The position numbers and the translations under genes were made by a program. Positions 1 to 9,288 of a stretch of DNA of 64,000 nt are shown here, piece after piece; the first letter of the stretch is position 1, and each line of letters starts with the position of its first letter. The DNA is from Paractinoplanes abujensis. Lineage in GTDB: Bacteria > Actinomycetota > Actinomycetes > Mycobacteriales > Micromonosporaceae. The notes under the pieces are model-generated. The model worked only from the letters and a program-made list of their open reading frames with translations. It was not told where the DNA came from and did not search any database. Location: NCBI RefSeq assembly GCF_014204895.1, contig NZ_JACHMF010000001.1, forward strand, positions 2,852,001-2,916,000, in the 5' to 3' direction.

Positions 1-17
1 GATCCTGTCGCGCGGGG

Positions 18-842
18 TCAGGAGCGGATCCACTCCAGCAGGTCGGCGTTGATGGTGTCGGCCTGGGTGGTGGGCATGCCGTGCGGGAAACCGGCGTACG
101 TCTTGAGCGTGCCGTTCTTCAGCAGGGCCGCCGAAAGCGGAGCCGAGTCGGCATACGGGACGATCTGGTCGTCGTCGCCGTGCATGACCAGAACCGGGAC
201 CGTGATCTTCTTGAGGTCCTCGGTGAAGTCGGTCTGGCTGAACGCGACGATGCCGTCGTAGTGAGCCTTCGCGCCGCCCATCATGCCCTGCCGCCACCAG
301 TTCTCGATGATGGCCTCGGACGACTCGACACCGTCGCGGTTGAAGCCGTAGAACGGGCCGGACGGCAGCGCCCGGTAGAACTCCGACCGGTTCGCCGCCA
401 GCTGCGCCTGCAGGTCGTCGAAGACGCTCTTGGGCAGGCCGCCCGGGTTGCTCTCGGTCTGCACCATCAGCGGTGGCACCGCGCTGATCAGCACGCCCCG
501 CGCCACCCGGCTCTCACCGTGCCGGGCGATGTAGTGCGCGACCTCGCCGCCACCGGTCGAATGCCCGACGTGAATCGCGTCGTGCAGGTCGAGATGCGCG
601 GTCAGCGCGGCCAGGTCGTCGGCGTAGTGGTCCATGTCGTGACCGTCGCTGACCTGGGTGGACCGCCCGTGCCCCCGGCGGTCGTGCGCGATGACCCGGT
701 AGCCGTTCTGCACGAAGAACAGCAGCTGCGCGTCCCAGTCGTCGGCCGACAGCGGCCACCCGTGACTGAAGACGATGGGCTGCCCGCTCCCCCAGTCCTT
801 GTAGAAGATCTCGACGCCGTCGTTCGTCGTCACGTAAGGCAT
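18..842 (-). CDS. alpha/beta hydrolase, non-haem chloroperoxidase-like
   Basis: A 274-residue alpha/beta-hydrolase. The nucleophile elbow GHSTGG puts Ser at residue 95, HGDDDQIVP near 221-229 supplies the acidic residue, and FPHGMP supplies His254, giving a complete triad. The N-terminal [10 protein letters not shown] stretch is typical of the cofactor-free haloperoxidase/esterase branch; such proteins act mainly as esterases or perhydrolases, and the natural substrate cannot be read from sequence. I chose the ATG at 842 because a strong GAGGGGGAG ribosome site precedes it and the conserved MPYVTTNDG start follows. No signal peptide, so cytoplasmic. It is transcribed alone, leftward. The family is confident; substrate unknown. 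Confidence 0.85.
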   Translation of the reverse strand: MPYVTTNDGVEIFYKDWGSGQPIVFSHGWPLSADDWDAQLLFFVQNGYRVIAHDRRGHGRSTQVSDGHDMDHYADDLAALTAHLDLHDAIHVGHSTGGGEVAHYIARHGESRVARGVLISAVPPLMVQTESNPGGLPKSVFDDLQAQLAANRSEFYRALPSGPFYGFNRDGVESSEAIIENWWRQGMMGGAKAHYDGIVAFSQTDFTEDLKKITVPVLVMHGDDDQIVPYADSAPLSAALLKNGTLKTYAGFPHGMPTTQADTINADLLEWIRS

Positions 843-945
843 ATGGGACTCCCCCTCGCGGTTGGTGCTTTGCCACCTCAAGCTATGCCGGGAGCGTGCC
901 CACAGACCAGAACACGTGATGAACAACTACTTCCCCGTACGCCGG

Positions 946-1602
946 TCAGCGGCCGCGGCGCGCCACGAAGCCCGACTCGTACGCGAGCACCACCGCCTGC
1001 ACCCGGTCGCGCAGGGAAAGCTTGGTCAGGATGCGGGCGACGTGCGTCTTGACCGTCGTCTCGGCCACCACCAGTTCGGCCGCGATCTCCGCGTTGGACA
1101 ACCCCCGCGACATGGCCCGCAGCACATCGCGCTCGCGGTCGGTCAGCGCCGCCAGTTCGGGCGGTGGCCCCGCAGGCGCGGCCGGGGCGGCGAACCGCTC
1201 GACCAGCCGGCGCGTGATGGACGGCTCGATCAGCGAATCGCCCGTGGTCGCCGCGCGCACCGCGGCGATCAGCCGGCTGGACGGTGCGTCCTTGAGCAGG
1301 AAGCCGGCCGCCCCCGCGCGCACCGCCCGGTAGACGTACTCGTTCTGGTCGAAGGTGGTCAGCACGACGACCGTGGGCGGGTCGGGCCGGCGCAGGATCT
1401 CCTCCGTGGCGCCCAGGCCGTCGAGCTCGGGCATGCGGATGTCCATCAGCACCACGTCGGGCTCCGCGAGCTGGGCCTGCCGGACCGCCTCGGTGCCGGT
1501 ACCGGCCTCGGCCACCACTGTGATGTCACCTTCGGCTTCCAGGATGACGCGGAACCCCGTACGGACCAGGGTCTGGTCGTCGGCTATCAGCACCCGGATC
1601 AC
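946..1602 (-). CDS. NarL/LuxR-family response regulator
   Basis: 218 residues. The N-terminal receiver has the acidic pair at residues 8-9, the phospho-acceptor Asp54 in VVLMDIRMPE, and the conserved Lys in FLLKDAPS near 105. A LuxR-type helix-turn-helix follows at about 150-205 (LTDRERDVLRAMSRGLSN then AEIAAELVVAETTVKTHVA). Such proteins are activated by phosphorylation from a HisKA_3 sensor kinase and bind promoter DNA as dimers. The natural partner is the intact kinase at 3371-4447 on the opposite strand, separated by a split gene and a pseudokinase. The pairing is inferred from proximity and family. Signal and regulon are unknown. Confidence 0.93.
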   Translation of the reverse strand: MIRVLIADDQTLVRTGFRVILEAEGDITVVAEAGTGTEAVRQAQLAEPDVVLMDIRMPELDGLGATEEILRRPDPPTVVVLTTFDQNEYVYRAVRAGAAGFLLKDAPSSRLIAAVRAATTGDSLIEPSITRRLVERFAAPAAPAGPPPELAALTDRERDVLRAMSRGLSNAEIAAELVVAETTVKTHVARILTKLSLRDRVQAVVLAYESGFVARRGR

Positions 1603-1740
1603 ACCTGCGATTGTGCCGAACCGGCGGGCGCCGACGGGTCATCCCTGCGGAGGATGCCGTCCGCCGACTTCGTCCTCGAGGCCGACGAAGGCTACCCCCG
1701 CCGATCCCTAGCGTTCGGGAAAACGACGAGGGAGCAAGCG

Positions 1741-2256
1741 ATGAAGAAGACCGACTGGATACTGGCGACACTGCTCACCGCGGCCGGCGCGCTGCTCATG
1801 GCCGGCAACGTCAACGGGCTCGACGAGGAGTCCCTGGCCCATCCGACGGAGAGCCGATCGTAGTTCATGCTGCCGGTGTTCCTGCTGGCCACCGCGCCGA
1901 TCCTGGGGCGGCGGCGGAACGTCCTGGCCGTCGTCGGAGCGTCGGTGGCCGCGATGGCGGTCCACCTGGTGGCGTTCGGCTGGGTCACCCGGTGCGGCGT
2001 CGGGCTGCCGTTGGCGTTCGCCCTGTCGTACGCGGTGGCGCGCTTCGCCGGGAATCGGCGGAACCAGGCGATCGGGTCGGCCGGGGTGGCCGCGCTGATC
2101 CTGCTCGTGCTGGCGCAGGACACGTCGATCGGTGGGCTGCCGGGCGGCCTGGAGATAGCCCTGCCGGGCGCCGCACTGTTCTACGGCATCGGGTTCTACG
2201 TGCAGAAACGGGCCGATCGACGGGTTGCCAACGCGCCGGTGCCTGCGGTGGCCTGA
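1741..2256 (+). pseudogene. membrane-domain paralogue split by an in-frame amber codon
   Basis: Reading from ATG 1741, forty codons are followed by TAG at 1861-1863; the same frame continues from ATG 1867 to TGA at 2254-2256. Both halves align without a gap to the membrane half of the next gene: MKKTDWILATLLTAAGALLM matches MKAVDWLVAGVLTALGVVLM, and FGWVTRCGVGLPLAFAL matches FGWVTRCGAGLPLAFVL. The stop sits where the paralogue has a codon in SHSVWMVP. It therefore looks like a duplicated four-helix membrane domain, without the kinase half, broken by one nonsense substitution. A sequencing error, stop read-through, or separate translation of the second half from ATG 1867 are alternatives. The GGAGCAAGCG site before 1741 looks functional. 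Confidence 0.72.
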
Positions 2257-2260
2257 AACC

Positions 2261-3370
2261 ATGAAGGCCGTCGACTGGTTGGTCGCGGGCGTGCTGACCG
2301 CGCTCGGTGTCGTGCTCATGGGCTACGGAGTCACGACCGACGACGCGGCGTTCGCCCGCGAGGTGGCGGCCGGTGCGGCGGTCCACACGCTCGACTCGCA
2401 CTCGGTGTGGATGGTCCCGTTGTTCGCCGCCGCCACGGTCCCGATGCTGTGGTGGCGGCGCAGCGTGCTGGTCGTCAGCGTGATCGCGCTGGCCGTGATG
2501 GTGCTGCACGACCTGCTGTTCGGCTGGGTGACCCGGTGCGGCGCGGGGCTGCCCCTGGCGTTCGTGCTCACGTTCCTCGGTGCGCTTTCCCACCCCCGTA
2601 CGAAGGCCTGGTTCGTCTTGGCCGTCACCGTGCTGCTGTGTTACGCCGTCCTGGTGGTCGACGCGTCGGCCGGGCCCGGCACCATGGTCCTGGCCGTGCC
2701 GGTGGCGCTGCTCGTGTTCGGTGTGGGCCGGGCGGCCCGGCACCGCAGCGCGCTCAACCGGGAGTTGCAGCGCCGCGACGAGGAGCTGCGGCAGTTGCGC
2801 GACGAGCGGGCCGCGCTGGTGGTGGCCGACGACCGGGCCCGGTTGTCGCGGCAGTTCGACGGGCTGCTGCAGGAACGGCTCGACCGCATCGGCCGGGCCG
2901 CCGAGTCGGCCGGCGGTCTGGAACCGGCCCGCAGCCGGGAACTGCTCGAGCAGATCGAGGCGGACAGCCGGCAAACCATGGACGACATGCGCGAAGCGGT
3001 GGGCCTGCTGCGGGGCGGCGAAGCCGACCTCACCCCCTCGCCGACGTTCGCCCACCTGGAGGCGCTGCTGGCCGCGGATGCCCGCCTGACGGTCACCGGG
3101 GATCCGCGGGCGCTGCCGGCCACGGTGGAGTTGTCGGCCTTCCGGATCGTCGAATCCCTGGCCGGGGCGTTGCACGGTCTCGACGTGGCGATCCGGTTCT
3201 CCGACGAGGCGCTGCAGATCCGGGTGAACGGCGCCGCCGGCCGGGGCGGGAAGGTCCGCGCGGCGGTGACACGGGCGCGGGAACGGGCCCGGCTGCTCGG
3301 CGGCTCGGTCGACGTGAAGGTGGCCCGCGGCCGGGTGCTGGTCGTGGCCCAACTGCCGGTGCTGAGCTGA
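2261..3370 (+). CDS. degenerate HisKA_3-type sensor kinase (probable pseudokinase)
   Basis: 369 residues: about four to five membrane helices (1-155), a charged coiled coil (about 160-190), then a region collinear with the dimerisation and ATPase domains of NarL-partner kinases. Where the active family has RELHD this protein reads RQFDG, so the phospho-acceptor His is Asp200. The N-box motif EaLtNALrH is ESLAGALHG, with Gly302 in place of the Mg-binding Asn. The dimerisation-helix end (MDDMREAVGLLRGG) is preserved. I infer a catalytically dead partner that may heterodimerise with or restrain the intact kinase downstream. The stop codon touches the next ATG directly, so the two are cotranslated. 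The start ATG lies 4 nt after the preceding split gene. Confidence 0.78.
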   Translation: MKAVDWLVAGVLTALGVVLMGYGVTTDDAAFAREVAAGAAVHTLDSHSVWMVPLFAAATVPMLWWRRSVLVVSVIALAVMVLHDLLFGWVTRCGAGLPLAFVLTFLGALSHPRTKAWFVLAVTVLLCYAVLVVDASAGPGTMVLAVPVALLVFGVGRAARHRSALNRELQRRDEELRQLRDERAALVVADDRARLSRQFDGLLQERLDRIGRAAESAGGLEPARSRELLEQIEADSRQTMDDMREAVGLLRGGEADLTPSPTFAHLEALLAADARLTVTGDPRALPATVELSAFRIVESLAGALHGLDVAIRFSDEALQIRVNGAAGRGGKVRAAVTRARERARLLGGSVDVKVARGRVLVVAQLPVLS

Positions 3371-4447
3371 ATGCCGGAGAAGGCGGCGATCGCGGTCCTG
3401 GTGACCGGGGTGGTCGTGGTGCCGACGGCGATCGCGGGGCGCTGGAGCCCGCTGACCGTGCTGCTGGTCGCGGCAGGCCTCACCCTGCTCGGATGGCGTG
3501 AACGGCCGCGGCTGGTCACGGCGGCCGGGGGCACGCTGTGGCTGGCCGGGGCGCTGGTGGCCGGTGACCGCTGGTTCCCCGATCCGGCGCTGGTCATCAT
3601 GGCGATGCTGGCCGGGGTGGCGGCGCTGGCGTTCGGTGGGCGGGCGGCCTGGGCGGCGGGCGCGGGCCTGGTGGCGTACCTCGGGCTGCTCTGGTCGATC
3701 GTGGACTCGTCGTGGGTGGCGCTGGCCATGTTCAGCGTGCCGGCCTTCGTGGCGGGCACCGTGTTGCGTCTGCGCCGGGAAGCCGCGCGGCAGCTCGCCG
3801 AGCGCGGGCGCGAGCTGGAACAGGAACGGGAACTGTTCGCCGAACTGGCCCTGCGGCACGAACGCACGCGGATCGCGGCCGAACTGCACGACATCGTCGG
3901 CCACGCGATCAGCGTCATGATCATTCAGGCCGCGGCCGGGCAACGGCTCGTCGGGCGCGACCCCGAACGGGCGGCCGCGGCGTTCGACGCGATCGCCGCA
4001 TCGGCCCGGCAAGGACGAGCCGACCTGCAACGCCTGATCGACCTGCTCGGCGGCACCGAGGTGGGTGCACCCGACCTGTCGCTGATCGAGGAAGTGGTGA
4101 CCCGGGCGGCCCGCCACGGGCTCGACGTGACGTGCCGCTTCGAGGGCGCCCGGGACGGGGTGGCGGCGCCGGTTGCGCACATCGCCTTCCGGGTGGTGCA
4201 GGAAGGGCTGACCAACGCGTTGCGGCACGCGCCCGGGACCGCGGTCCGTGTCGTTGTCACGGGGGTGGAGCGGGGGTTGGCCGTACGGGTGGAGAACGGG
4301 GCGCCGGGGCGCGAACCGTTGGAGCTCGGGGGTGGTGGGCGGGGACTGTCCGGGCTGCGGGAACGGGTGCTGGAGGTGGGGGGCAGCTTTTCGGCGGGGC
4401 CGGTGGCGGGCGGGGGCTGGGTGGTGGAGGCGGCGTTCCGGGGATAG
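3371..4447 (+). CDS. sensor histidine kinase, HisKA_3/HATPase_c
   Basis: 358 residues. About five hydrophobic segments occupy residues 5-130, followed by a coiled coil (about 135-165), the dimerisation/phospho-acceptor motif [13 protein letters not shown] with His173, and an ATPase domain with the N-box [12 protein letters not shown] near 280 and the glycine-rich [14 protein letters not shown] near 325. It should autophosphorylate and pass phosphate to a NarL-type regulator, most likely the one at 946-1602. The start ATG directly abuts the stop of the pseudokinase gene, implying translational coupling. Short loops suggest intramembrane sensing. Partner assignment is inferred from location. 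Confidence 0.93.
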   Translation: MPEKAAIAVLVTGVVVVPTAIAGRWSPLTVLLVAAGLTLLGWRERPRLVTAAGGTLWLAGALVAGDRWFPDPALVIMAMLAGVAALAFGGRAAWAAGAGLVAYLGLLWSIVDSSWVALAMFSVPAFVAGTVLRLRREAARQLAERGRELEQERELFAELALRHERTRIAAELHDIVGHAISVMIIQAAAGQRLVGRDPERAAAAFDAIAASARQGRADLQRLIDLLGGTEVGAPDLSLIEEVVTRAARHGLDVTCRFEGARDGVAAPVAHIAFRVVQEGLTNALRHAPGTAVRVVVTGVERGLAVRVENGAPGREPLELGGGGRGLSGLRERVLEVGGSFSAGPVAGGGWVVEAAFRG

Positions 4448-4469
4448 GGGGCGGCACTACCATGCGCGC

Positions 4470-5705
4470 ATGAGCAGACCCGCGGGGATCGCGTTCGCAG
4501 CCGGCTTGGGGGCGTTGGCCGGGGCCGCGCTGGCGAGGCGGCGCCGGGTGGCCGGGGCGTTGGGCGGGGCGGCCGTGCTGGCGGCGGTCGAGGGGGTGGC
4601 CCGGGCGCGCCCGCGCCCCGGCGAGGTGCCGCCCTGGTGGTCGCGGGTGGTCATGAGCGGCGCGGTGGCGGCGCAGACCGGGTGGGTGACCAAGGCCGGG
4701 CCGCTGCCGGTGGGTCTGGTGGCGGGCGCGGCGGCCGGCGCGATCGGTCTGCGGCCGCAGAAGGTGGCGCTCGGCCCGGTGGTCGGGGCGGTTGCCGGCG
4801 CGGCCTGGCGGGCGCGGCGGGACGCCAACCCGGCCGCGGTGGCGGCGACGGCCGTGGTCGGTTTCCGGGTGTTGTCGGCGCTGTTGTTCCGTGACGCGCA
4901 GATCGATCTGCTGGCCGAGCGGGTCGCGGCCGCGGAGTTGCCGTTCGTCGTGCCGCTCGAGGCCCGTACGGGCTATGTCGGCACCGGCTACGTGCGCGGG
5001 CTGGCCGAGGTGCTGGGCGGGAAGTATCAGGCCGACGCGGCGGACGTGGGGATCGTGGCCTCGCTCGACGACCTGGCGGGCCCGCAGTTCGCGCCCGGCC
5101 GGGTCGATCCGCTGGTGCGTGAGTTCTACGAGCACACCACCCGGTTCCAGCTCGACATCGTGCCCGAGTGGAAGCTCTGGGTGCGGCCGGGTTATCTGCT
5201 GTACCGCACGCTCGTGGCGCGGCCGCTGGGGCAGGCCAACGTGCCGATGAATCAGCGGGAGACGCTGCGCGGGGTGCGCAGCCGCATCGACACGATCACC
5301 CCGGACGGCGCGGACCTGATCGGCGTACGGGGGTGGATCCGGTCCTTCGCCGACACCGACGAGCCGATCTATGTGGGCATCTACACGACCTACCGGCACG
5401 AGGACCGGGGCTTCGTCAGTGTCGGGTTCCCGGTGCCGCAGGGCAGTTTCACGGCCACCCTGCTGCCGTTGCCCCGCCCGGGTGGCGGGCTCGTGCTGAC
5501 CAGCCGCAGCGAGCTCGCCCACCCGGGCCACTACCTGACCTTCATCGACCCGGGGAGCCGCGAGCTCACCACTCTCGCCGTGCACGGGTTCGCCGAACAG
5601 CTCGACGTCTTCGTGGAGAGTCAGGAGCTCCGGGCCGAGCATTCCTTTTCCCTGTACGGGATGCCGTTCCTCACGCTGCACTACACGATCCGCCGCAAAC
5701 AGTGA
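4470..5705 (+). CDS. uncharacterised membrane-anchored protein
   Basis: 411 residues from ATG 4470. An overlapping ATG at 4462 reads into TGA after three codons, so 4470 is the plausible start. The first 140 residues are Ala/Gly-rich and hydrophobic with glycine-zipper-like runs ([25 protein letters not shown]). The rest is soluble, with motifs such as [19 protein letters not shown], a central region rich in Tyr, Trp and Arg, and a C-terminal beta-rich segment ending [12 protein letters not shown] do not recognise a named family. It lies 22 nt after the kinase gene and may be cotranscribed. It ends 12 nt before the convergent end of the ABC operon. Confidence 0.7.
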   Translation: MSRPAGIAFAAGLGALAGAALARRRRVAGALGGAAVLAAVEGVARARPRPGEVPPWWSRVVMSGAVAAQTGWVTKAGPLPVGLVAGAAAGAIGLRPQKVALGPVVGAVAGAAWRARRDANPAAVAATAVVGFRVLSALLFRDAQIDLLAERVAAAELPFVVPLEARTGYVGTGYVRGLAEVLGGKYQADAADVGIVASLDDLAGPQFAPGRVDPLVREFYEHTTRFQLDIVPEWKLWVRPGYLLYRTLVARPLGQANVPMNQRETLRGVRSRIDTITPDGADLIGVRGWIRSFADTDEPIYVGIYTTYRHEDRGFVSVGFPVPQGSFTATLLPLPRPGGGLVLTSRSELAHPGHYLTFIDPGSRELTTLAVHGFAEQLDVFVESQELRAEHSFSLYGMPFLTLHYTIRRKQ

Positions 5706-5717
5706 GGCCGGAAGCGA

Positions 5718-6329
5718 CTACTGACCGAAGGCGACCTCGGCCGGGGCGACGCGGGGGCCGACCCGCCAGGCGTAGGCCACCACCCCGGCGACGAACAGCA
5801 CGATCGCGGTGACCGCGGCGGTCTCGCTGCCGGCCGGCTGGATCAGCAGGAACGGCGCTTCCTTCCAGCCCGGCTCGGACAGGCCGCCGAGCAGGATCTG
5901 CAGGACGGCCCAGCACAACGGCAGCTGCCAGGACACCCGGATGCCGAAGAGGGCGACACCCAGGGCGATCAGCCCGGTCAGCGCGGCCACGTTGCGCAGC
6001 ACCGTGCCCGGCGGGCCGAACCAGGCGCCGGTGGCCGCGCTGGCCAGCAGCGGCACCGACGTCAGGGCGGCGAAGGCGATCACGTGCAGGGCCCGCCGCG
6101 GCGGCCAGTTCAGGGCGGCGCCCGACTCCAGCGAGTCGTCGTCGCCGGCCATCGTCGGGATCAGCGGGGCCAGGGCCAGCAGGACGGTCATCAACGCCAG
6201 GCTCTCGTTGATGTCGCGCCGGTCGGTGAACAAACCCCAGCCGCCCCACACCAGCACGACCGCGCCCACCGACACCAGCAGTGCCAGCGGCAGGCGCCGG
6301 GACCGCACGTACAGGGTGAGCCAGCGCAT
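5718..6329 (-). CDS. multi-pass membrane protein, last gene of ECF/ABC operon
   Basis: 203 residues with five or six predicted membrane helices (LPLALLVSVGAVVLVWGGWG, LALMTVLLALAPLIPTMAG, HVIAFAALTSVPLLASAATG, and later segments). The acidic loop AGDDDSLESGA after helix 2 and the short cytoplasmic N-terminus resemble small ABC-2-type permease partners. Its ATG (6327-6329) overlaps the stop of the preceding gene by one base (TGATG), so it is translationally coupled to it. With the adjacent permease and ATPase it probably forms one exporter or membrane-stress module under the ECF sigma factor. The transported substrate is unknown. Confidence 0.75.
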   Translation of the reverse strand: MRWLTLYVRSRRLPLALLVSVGAVVLVWGGWGLFTDRRDINESLALMTVLLALAPLIPTMAGDDDSLESGAALNWPPRRALHVIAFAALTSVPLLASAATGAWFGPPGTVLRNVAALTGLIALGVALFGIRVSWQLPLCWAVLQILLGGLSEPGWKEAPFLLIQPAGSETAAVTAIVLFVAGVVAYAWRVGPRVAPAEVAFGQ

Positions 6330-7684
6330 CACGCGGACGCCTTGCCGGTGAGGATGGCCACCTGATCGGTGTCGCCGCAGCTCAGCGCGGCGTCGCGCAT
6401 CGCCGCAACCCGGCGGATCTGCTCCTTCTCGGGCGCGGCGCGCAGGGCGGCCAGGACCTCCTTCATCTGCTGCTGCATGTCGGGGTAGCGGTCGCTGCCG
6501 TCGTCGACGCCGGTGAGCTCGTCGGTGCCCATCAGCCAGGCCCCGGCCGCGTGCCCGGCGACGACGTCCCAGCCCTGCTGGCACCCGTTCCAGTAGGTGC
6601 CCGCGCCGACGACGATGTTCTCGACCAGCTGCTCGCTGATCTTGTTGTCGTCCAGCACCAGGTCGAAGTTGAGCGTGCCGGGCTCGGGCCGGGTCGTGCC
6701 GCCGTTCATCCAGTTGGCGTCCTCGAAGCCGTAGACCTCGTCGGCGCGCCACTCGGCGGCCTTGGTCGGGGCGCCGGGCAGCTTCGCGAGCAGCTTCATC
6801 GCCTTGCGGACCTGGGGTGCGGCGTCGTCCAGGACGTACGCGTGGACCGCGGTCACACACACCTGCGGGGCGCCGTCGGCGCACACCAGCTTCTGCGCGC
6901 CGGCGTCGATACGGTAGTGGTCGGTCTGCTTCGTGCCCGGCACCACGGCGGCGCCGGCGAAGGCGACTGCCATGACCGCCACGGCGGCCACCCGGGGCAG
7001 CCAGCTGCGGCCCGTGGCGAGCAGATAGCCGCCGCCGGCCAGGCCCAGCCCGAGCAGCGTCCAGCCGATCAGGGTCCGGGGCGTGATGGTCTCCCAGTCG
7101 TAGCTCGGCGGCTGGCTGAACAGTGACAGGTTGCGCAGCGCCGACGTCCCGCCGGGCCCGCCCACCTCGGACAGGCCGATCTGCGCGACCAGCGCGAGCA
7201 CCGCGACCAGGGGCGGCACCAGCGGGGAGGCCCACGCCCGGCCGGCCGCCAGGCCCAGCCAGACGCCGCCGATCAGCGCGAGGGTGCCGGTCAGCGGCCA
7301 CAGCAGCGCCGTCAGGCCGACGTAGCTGCCCGTCATCGCGGGCATGAGCCCGGCCACGGCGAAGACCACCAGGTGGGTGAGACCGGCCGCGAGACCGACG
7401 GCGAGCAGTCCGGGCAGCAGCCGCTGGGCCTTGGGCCGCCCGGTGCTGGCGATCAGCTCGTCGGCGTGGGTGCGCTTCTCGCGCCGTCCGAGCACCGCGC
7501 CCCCGGCCAGGGCCAGCGGGAGCAGCAGGAACAACGATGTCCCGTGCAGGTAGGAGAACCGGATCCAGGTGGCGGTCCAGTCGTTGCCGGACAGCAGCAG
7601 ACCGGCCAGGCTGGCCGCGATCAGCAGCAGCACCAGGGTCAGCGCGTTGGAGCGGCGCAGCTCGATGGCGATCATCCGCTTCAT
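6329..7684 (-). CDS. ABC-2-type permease-like membrane protein with extracytoplasmic domain
   Basis: 451 residues. MKRMIAIELRRSNA and a helix at 14-30 begin a six-helix N-terminal half typical of ABC-2 permeases, including GRREKRTHADELIASTGRPK between helices 2 and 3. A soluble domain of about 200 residues follows the sixth or seventh helix (from about 240), containing Cys pairs (CADGAPQVC, and CQQGW with SCGDTD). It overlaps the ATPase gene by 4 nt (ATGA), so the two are coupled. The large C-terminal soluble domain is unusual for a plain ABC-2 permease and may be a substrate-binding or sensing part. This is inferred from hydropathy, not from a named family. Confidence 0.8.
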   Translation of the reverse strand: MKRMIAIELRRSNALTLVLLLIAASLAGLLLSGNDWTATWIRFSYLHGTSLFLLLPLALAGGAVLGRREKRTHADELIASTGRPKAQRLLPGLLAVGLAAGLTHLVVFAVAGLMPAMTGSYVGLTALLWPLTGTLALIGGVWLGLAAGRAWASPLVPPLVAVLALVAQIGLSEVGGPGGTSALRNLSLFSQPPSYDWETITPRTLIGWTLLGLGLAGGGYLLATGRSWLPRVAAVAVMAVAFAGAAVVPGTKQTDHYRIDAGAQKLVCADGAPQVCVTAVHAYVLDDAAPQVRKAMKLLAKLPGAPTKAAEWRADEVYGFEDANWMNGGTTRPEPGTLNFDLVLDDNKISEQLVENIVVGAGTYWNGCQQGWDVVAGHAAGAWLMGTDELTGVDDGSDRYPDMQQQMKEVLAALRAAPEKEQIRRVAAMRDAALSCGDTDQVAILTGKASA

Positions 7685-8478
7685 GCCGCGCTCCGGTGGC
7701 CGGCCAGGATGGTGCTGTAACCGCGCTCGGCCGGGCTGTCGCCGACGCCGCCGTGCTCGCCGAGGCTGATCAGCTCGGCCGGCACGCCCTGCCAGACGAG
7801 CTTGCCCAGGTTGACCATGACCACGTCGGAGCAGGCCGCGACCACGTCCTCGACGAGGTGGGTCGAGACGAGCACGCAGCTGTCGGTGCCGAGGTCGCGC
7901 AGCAGCGTGCGGAACTCGACGCGCTGCTCGGGGTCGAGCCCGACAGTAGGTTCGTCCAGCAGCAGCACGTCGGGGCTGTTGACGATGGCCTGGGCCACGC
8001 CGACGCGGCGCAGCATGCCGCCGGACAGCGTCTTGAGCCGCGAGTCGGCCCGGTCGGCCAGCCCGACCCGCTCGATCACCCGCTGCACGGCCTCGGGGAT
8101 GCCGGCCTTGGGCATCTCGCGCAGCCAGGCCACGTATTCAACGTATTCGCGCACGGTGAACCGCGGGTAGAAGCCGAAATGCTGGGGCAGGTAGCCGAGC
8201 CGGGCCCGCAGCGAGCGCAGCGCCCGGCCGTCGGTGGCGTCCTCGCCGAGCAGCCGCAGCCGGCCGCCGGACGGGCGCTCGACGGTCGAGAGCGCGCGCA
8301 TCAGCGTGGTCTTGCCGGCGCCGTTCGGGCCGAGCAGGCCGTGCACGCCGACGCCGAGCTTGAGGTCGAGCCCGTCGACGGCCAGGTGCTTGCCGGCCTT
8401 GACGCTCAACCGGTCGGCCTCGATGGGCCAGGCGTTGGTCGACGGACGCAACTCCGTCGCACTCACCATGCGTACCAC
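7681..8478 (-). CDS. ABC transporter ATP-binding protein
   Basis: 265 residues. Walker A is GPNGAGKTT (about residues 49-57), the Q-loop lies in YLPQHFGFYP, the signature is LSGGMLRRVGVAQA, Walker B is VLLLDEPTVGLD, and the H-loop is VLVSTHLVED. This is the layout of ATPases that drive ABC-2-type exporters for drugs, lipids or peptides. It overlaps the permease gene by 4 nt. The start could be at 8478 or at the second Met, 8469. The operon order behind an ECF sigma and anti-sigma pair suggests it responds to an envelope or antibiotic stress. That role is an inference. Confidence 0.92.
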   Translation of the reverse strand: MVRMVSATELRPSTNAWPIEADRLSVKAGKHLAVDGLDLKLGVGVHGLLGPNGAGKTTLMRALSTVERPSGGRLRLLGEDATDGRALRSLRARLGYLPQHFGFYPRFTVREYVEYVAWLREMPKAGIPEAVQRVIERVGLADRADSRLKTLSGGMLRRVGVAQAIVNSPDVLLLDEPTVGLDPEQRVEFRTLLRDLGTDSCVLVSTHLVEDVVAACSDVVMVNLGKLVWQGVPAELISLGEHGGVGDSPAERGYSTILAGHRSAA

Positions 8479-8490
8479 TGTTTCCTCCAG

Positions 8491-9288
8491 TTATCGGGGG
8501 TTGGCGTGCCGGTAGTCGCCGGCGCGCCAGACTGCGAGAACGGTGCCGGCGAGGGCGGCCACGGCCCATCCGGGGGCGCTGGCCGGCTCGATCAGGACCG
8601 GGATGTCGGCGGTGATGACGGCGGGGGTCACGACGGCCAGGAACCAGGCGCCGCCCAGGATCGCGGCCGCCCGCACCACCCCGATCCGGCCGCCCAGCAG
8701 CAACGTGGCCGCGGTGAAGGTCAGGGCGGGCAGCAACCACAGCGCCGGTGACATGCCCAGCCGCCACCCGGCCAGGGCCAGCGGCGGGAGCACGACCGCG
8801 AGGATCACCGTGGTGCGCCGCAGCATCAGTTCCAGGCCCGCCCGGGCGGTGCCGGCCACGATCTCCCAGCCCGGGTCGCGGCGCCGGGACCAGGCGACGG
8901 CCATGCCCGCGAGCGGGGCGATCGGCGCCAGCAGCAGCACCAGCGACGGCCGCTGCGGGAACGTGCGGTCGAGGAAGAAGGCGGCAGCCACCGCGACCGC
9001 GATGGTCGCCAGCCACGGAACGAGCTCCCACATGGCCCAGCGGTGCGCGAAGTGACGCCAGGCGCGTCGCCGGACCGGCTCGGGTCCGGTACGCACCCCC
9101 CTGTCGATCATCACTTGCACGTCGTCGAGCAGGGTGGTCAGCGCGGGCGGGGCCGCCGCGGCCAGCCGGGCGCGGCAGTCGCCGCAGTTCTCCAGGTGCA
9201 CCTCGATCGTCCAGACCGCGGTGTCGTCCAGGGCCGGGTCCCCGGCGGTGTAGGCGGCCAGCGAGGCGGCCGGGATGTGCTTGCTCAC
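8491..9288 (-). CDS. zinc-finger anti-sigma factor-like membrane protein
   Basis: 265 residues from GTG 9288, which overlaps the sigma gene's stop (GTGA). The N-terminus carries HLENCGDC (residues 31-38), the H-x3-C-x2-C signature of zinc-binding anti-sigma (ZAS/zf-HC2) domains. About six membrane helices follow from residue 90, more than the single helix usual for the family. It should bind and hold the adjacent ECF sigma factor at the membrane and release it on a signal. The multi-helix tail is similar in style to the permease subunits encoded next, so sensing may be tied to the transporter. The pairing is from direct overlap and motif. Confidence 0.85.
   Translation of the reverse strand: MSKHIPAASLAAYTAGDPALDDTAVWTIEVHLENCGDCRARLAAAAPPALTTLLDDVQVMIDRGVRTGPEPVRRRAWRHFAHRWAMWELVPWLATIAVAVAAAFFLDRTFPQRPSLVLLLAPIAPLAGMAVAWSRRRDPGWEIVAGTARAGLELMLRRTTVILAVVLPPLALAGWRLGMSPALWLLPALTFTAATLLLGGRIGVVRAAAILGGAWFLAVVTPAVITADIPVLIEPASAPGWAVAALAGTVLAVWRAGDYRHANPR

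Noticed and set aside
1985..4228. Long minus-strand frame across the kinase genes
   Set aside because: His/Arg/Pro-rich, no domain, and covers two clearly coding genes in the other direction.
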